A stretch of 64,000 nt of DNA from Cordia subcordata. Taxonomy: Eukaryota; Streptophyta; Magnoliopsida; Boraginales; Cordiaceae. The position numbers were made by a program, and so were the translations under genes. The notes beneath the pieces are model-generated. The model was not told the origin of the DNA, ran no database searches, and saw nothing but the letters and a program-made list of their open reading frames with translations. Positions 62,880 to 64,000 of the stretch are shown piece by piece (position 1 is the first letter of the stretch; each line of letters opens with the position of its first letter). The stretch covers positions 21,612,001 to 21,676,000 of the forward strand of contig JAPTOF010000005.1 in NCBI GenBank assembly GCA_028554755.1, read 5' to 3'.

Positions 62880-63098
62880 AAAAAAAAATACCCTAACGAA
62901 ATAATAAAGCGTCGTAATGAAGTCTTTGGCGAAAAAGTAAAATTAAATTAAATACTAATTCAGAAATCATATATTTCAAAAAAAATACTTTAAAAGTCAA
63001 TTTAAACGGGCCCAAAAGAAATATAAAAATAGAAGAAGCTTTCATTTATTATATATTATCGAGATTTGACTATCAAATCATTCAAATTTATCGTGAAT
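62605..63098. repeat. 160 bp direct duplication flanking a TA microsatellite
   Basis: The segments 62605-62764 and 62939-63098 differ at only a couple of positions (for example ATTTAGAAATC versus ATTCAGAAATC). They flank an alternating TA tract at about 62807-62877. Each copy includes the right half of the MITE at 62467, so the duplication happened after the MITE inserted. Confidence 0.9.
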
Positions 63099-63285
63099 CC
63101 TTTGACCGGACCTCCCCGAAAACGCCATCTCTATTCGGCGTATTATTCTAAACATCCTCATCTCCACCAACAAATTTCAGATTTTCATCATCTTTCTCCT
63201 TACGCACATATACATACATATATTTATATATATAAACATATATCAATCTGTATAGTTTTGCATTGATTTTCTGTCTTCAAACAAC

Positions 63286-63399
63286 ATGAAGACACCGCTG
63301 CAGAAGCTGCGAGGTTTTGCTTCTTCGCACCATGACCGTAAAGACCGTAGGTATCTCCAAAAGCAGCCTCTGTTCGATGAGGTTGCCCAAGCTGACCAG
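63286..63399 (+). CDS. first exon of probable BAR-domain hydroxyproline-rich protein (partial)
   Basis: An ATG at 63286 opens a 38-codon exon ending cleanly at a GACCAG/gtatgt donor. The peptide starts MKTPLQKLRGFASSHHDRKD and ends LFDEVAQADQ. I recall this kind of start (MKT..LR.LRGFA.HKHD) from Arabidopsis proteins of the At2g33490 type, annotated as hydroxyproline-rich with a BAR-like helical region. Later exons are not visible in the remaining 600 bp, so the gene continues past the window. The family call rests on a short peptide and memory. Confidence 0.6.
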
Positions 63400-63404
63400 G
63401 TATG

Positions 63405-63453
<49 letters not shown>

Positions 63454-64000
63454 GTATATGTATATGTGTGCGCTTTGCTTGCTTGCTGCGAGCTTATGTG
63501 TATACGTTTCTGTATATAATCTATGTGTGTGATTATGCTTGTGTAAATTTTTTATTTTGTGGTTTATTAACTATTATGGATGATATTAATTGTTATTTAT
63601 TATTCTTTTGCTTATTATTATAGAGAAATGCAGGAAATAAGCAAAGAGGAAAGAATCTTTCGCAATCAGAAGTGGAAATTTTCAATTGTTTGGAAATTTT
63701 TGTGAATTTTATTAATTGTTCCTTAGCATTTCTTTGTGTTTTGGTCAATGAGTGTACTTTTTTGAGGTCAACCTGAAGGAAATGTTGAAAAATGTAACTA
63801 TAGATCACTTTTTGGCTTTGTTTGATCAGTTGAATATATCTAGGACTAGTCTAAGGTTTGAAATTTCTTCAATTTAATGCTTTACTGATGAATCTTTTCC
63901 AGATCTATTCAATTAATTTATATTGCAGTAGTTTAAGAAAGATAATATGAAACTTATGATGATATTGTAACTAATATGCTAGGATGATAGCTCTATTTTC
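63400..64000 (+). other. intron sequence of the 3'-truncated gene
   Basis: It begins with a TA microsatellite (about 63410-63447) just after the splice donor. No second exon is recognisable before the window ends. Confidence 0.4.

Overview
This 64 kb window is nuclear DNA from a flowering plant, most likely a dicot. It is AT-rich, with spliced GT-AG genes whose proteins match plant-only families (ROXY glutaredoxin, SWEET, NAC, RLCK-VII kinase), a nuclear tRNA, and many transposable-element relics. I cannot name the species from sequence alone.

Host genes in order. A single-exon ROXY/CC-type glutaredoxin lies at 405-806 (-). A PBL27-like receptor-like cytoplasmic kinase has five coding exons at 14433-18554 (+). 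A clade III SWEET sugar transporter has six coding exons at 20163-22142 (-). A tRNA-Gln(UUG) is at 28097-28168 (+). A NAC transcription factor of the ANAC083/VNI2 type has three exons at 40497-41533 (+). A small basic 79-residue conserved-looking protein has two exons and a 2.1 kb intron at 45624-47966 (-). The mitochondrial pyruvate dehydrogenase E1 beta subunit has 14 coding exons at 58015-61554 (+). The first exon of a probable BAR-domain/hydroxyproline-rich protein starts at 63286 (+) and runs off the window. I summed the exons of each complete gene and they stay in frame. These genes act in separate pathways and do not form a cluster.

Mobile DNA. The most striking object is a 7,997 bp Mutator-like element (MULE) at 49163-57159, flanked by a perfect 10 bp target-site duplication (GACAGATAAC). 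It carries a MULE transposase on the minus strand, interrupted by one in-frame TGA. Tail-to-tail with it is a plant mobile domain (PMD) gene on the plus strand with three apparent frame breaks. Both ends are packed with short palindromes built on TCGAACTTCTGAAGTTCGA. A roughly 1 kb non-autonomous relative with the same terminal sequence and palindromes sits at about 3894-4876. Other elements are a deleted Ty1/copia element with two LTRs (32526-35559), a copia LTR plus leader fragment (about 7170-8613), LTR relics at 25181 and 46050, a hAT-type MITE with a near-perfect 8 bp TSD (29948-30364), two members of a GGGC-ended MITE family (44989-45218 and 62467-62678), and a possible CACTA derivative (31396-31864).

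The remaining intergenic sequence is AT-rich with microsatellites, and I could not support further genes there.
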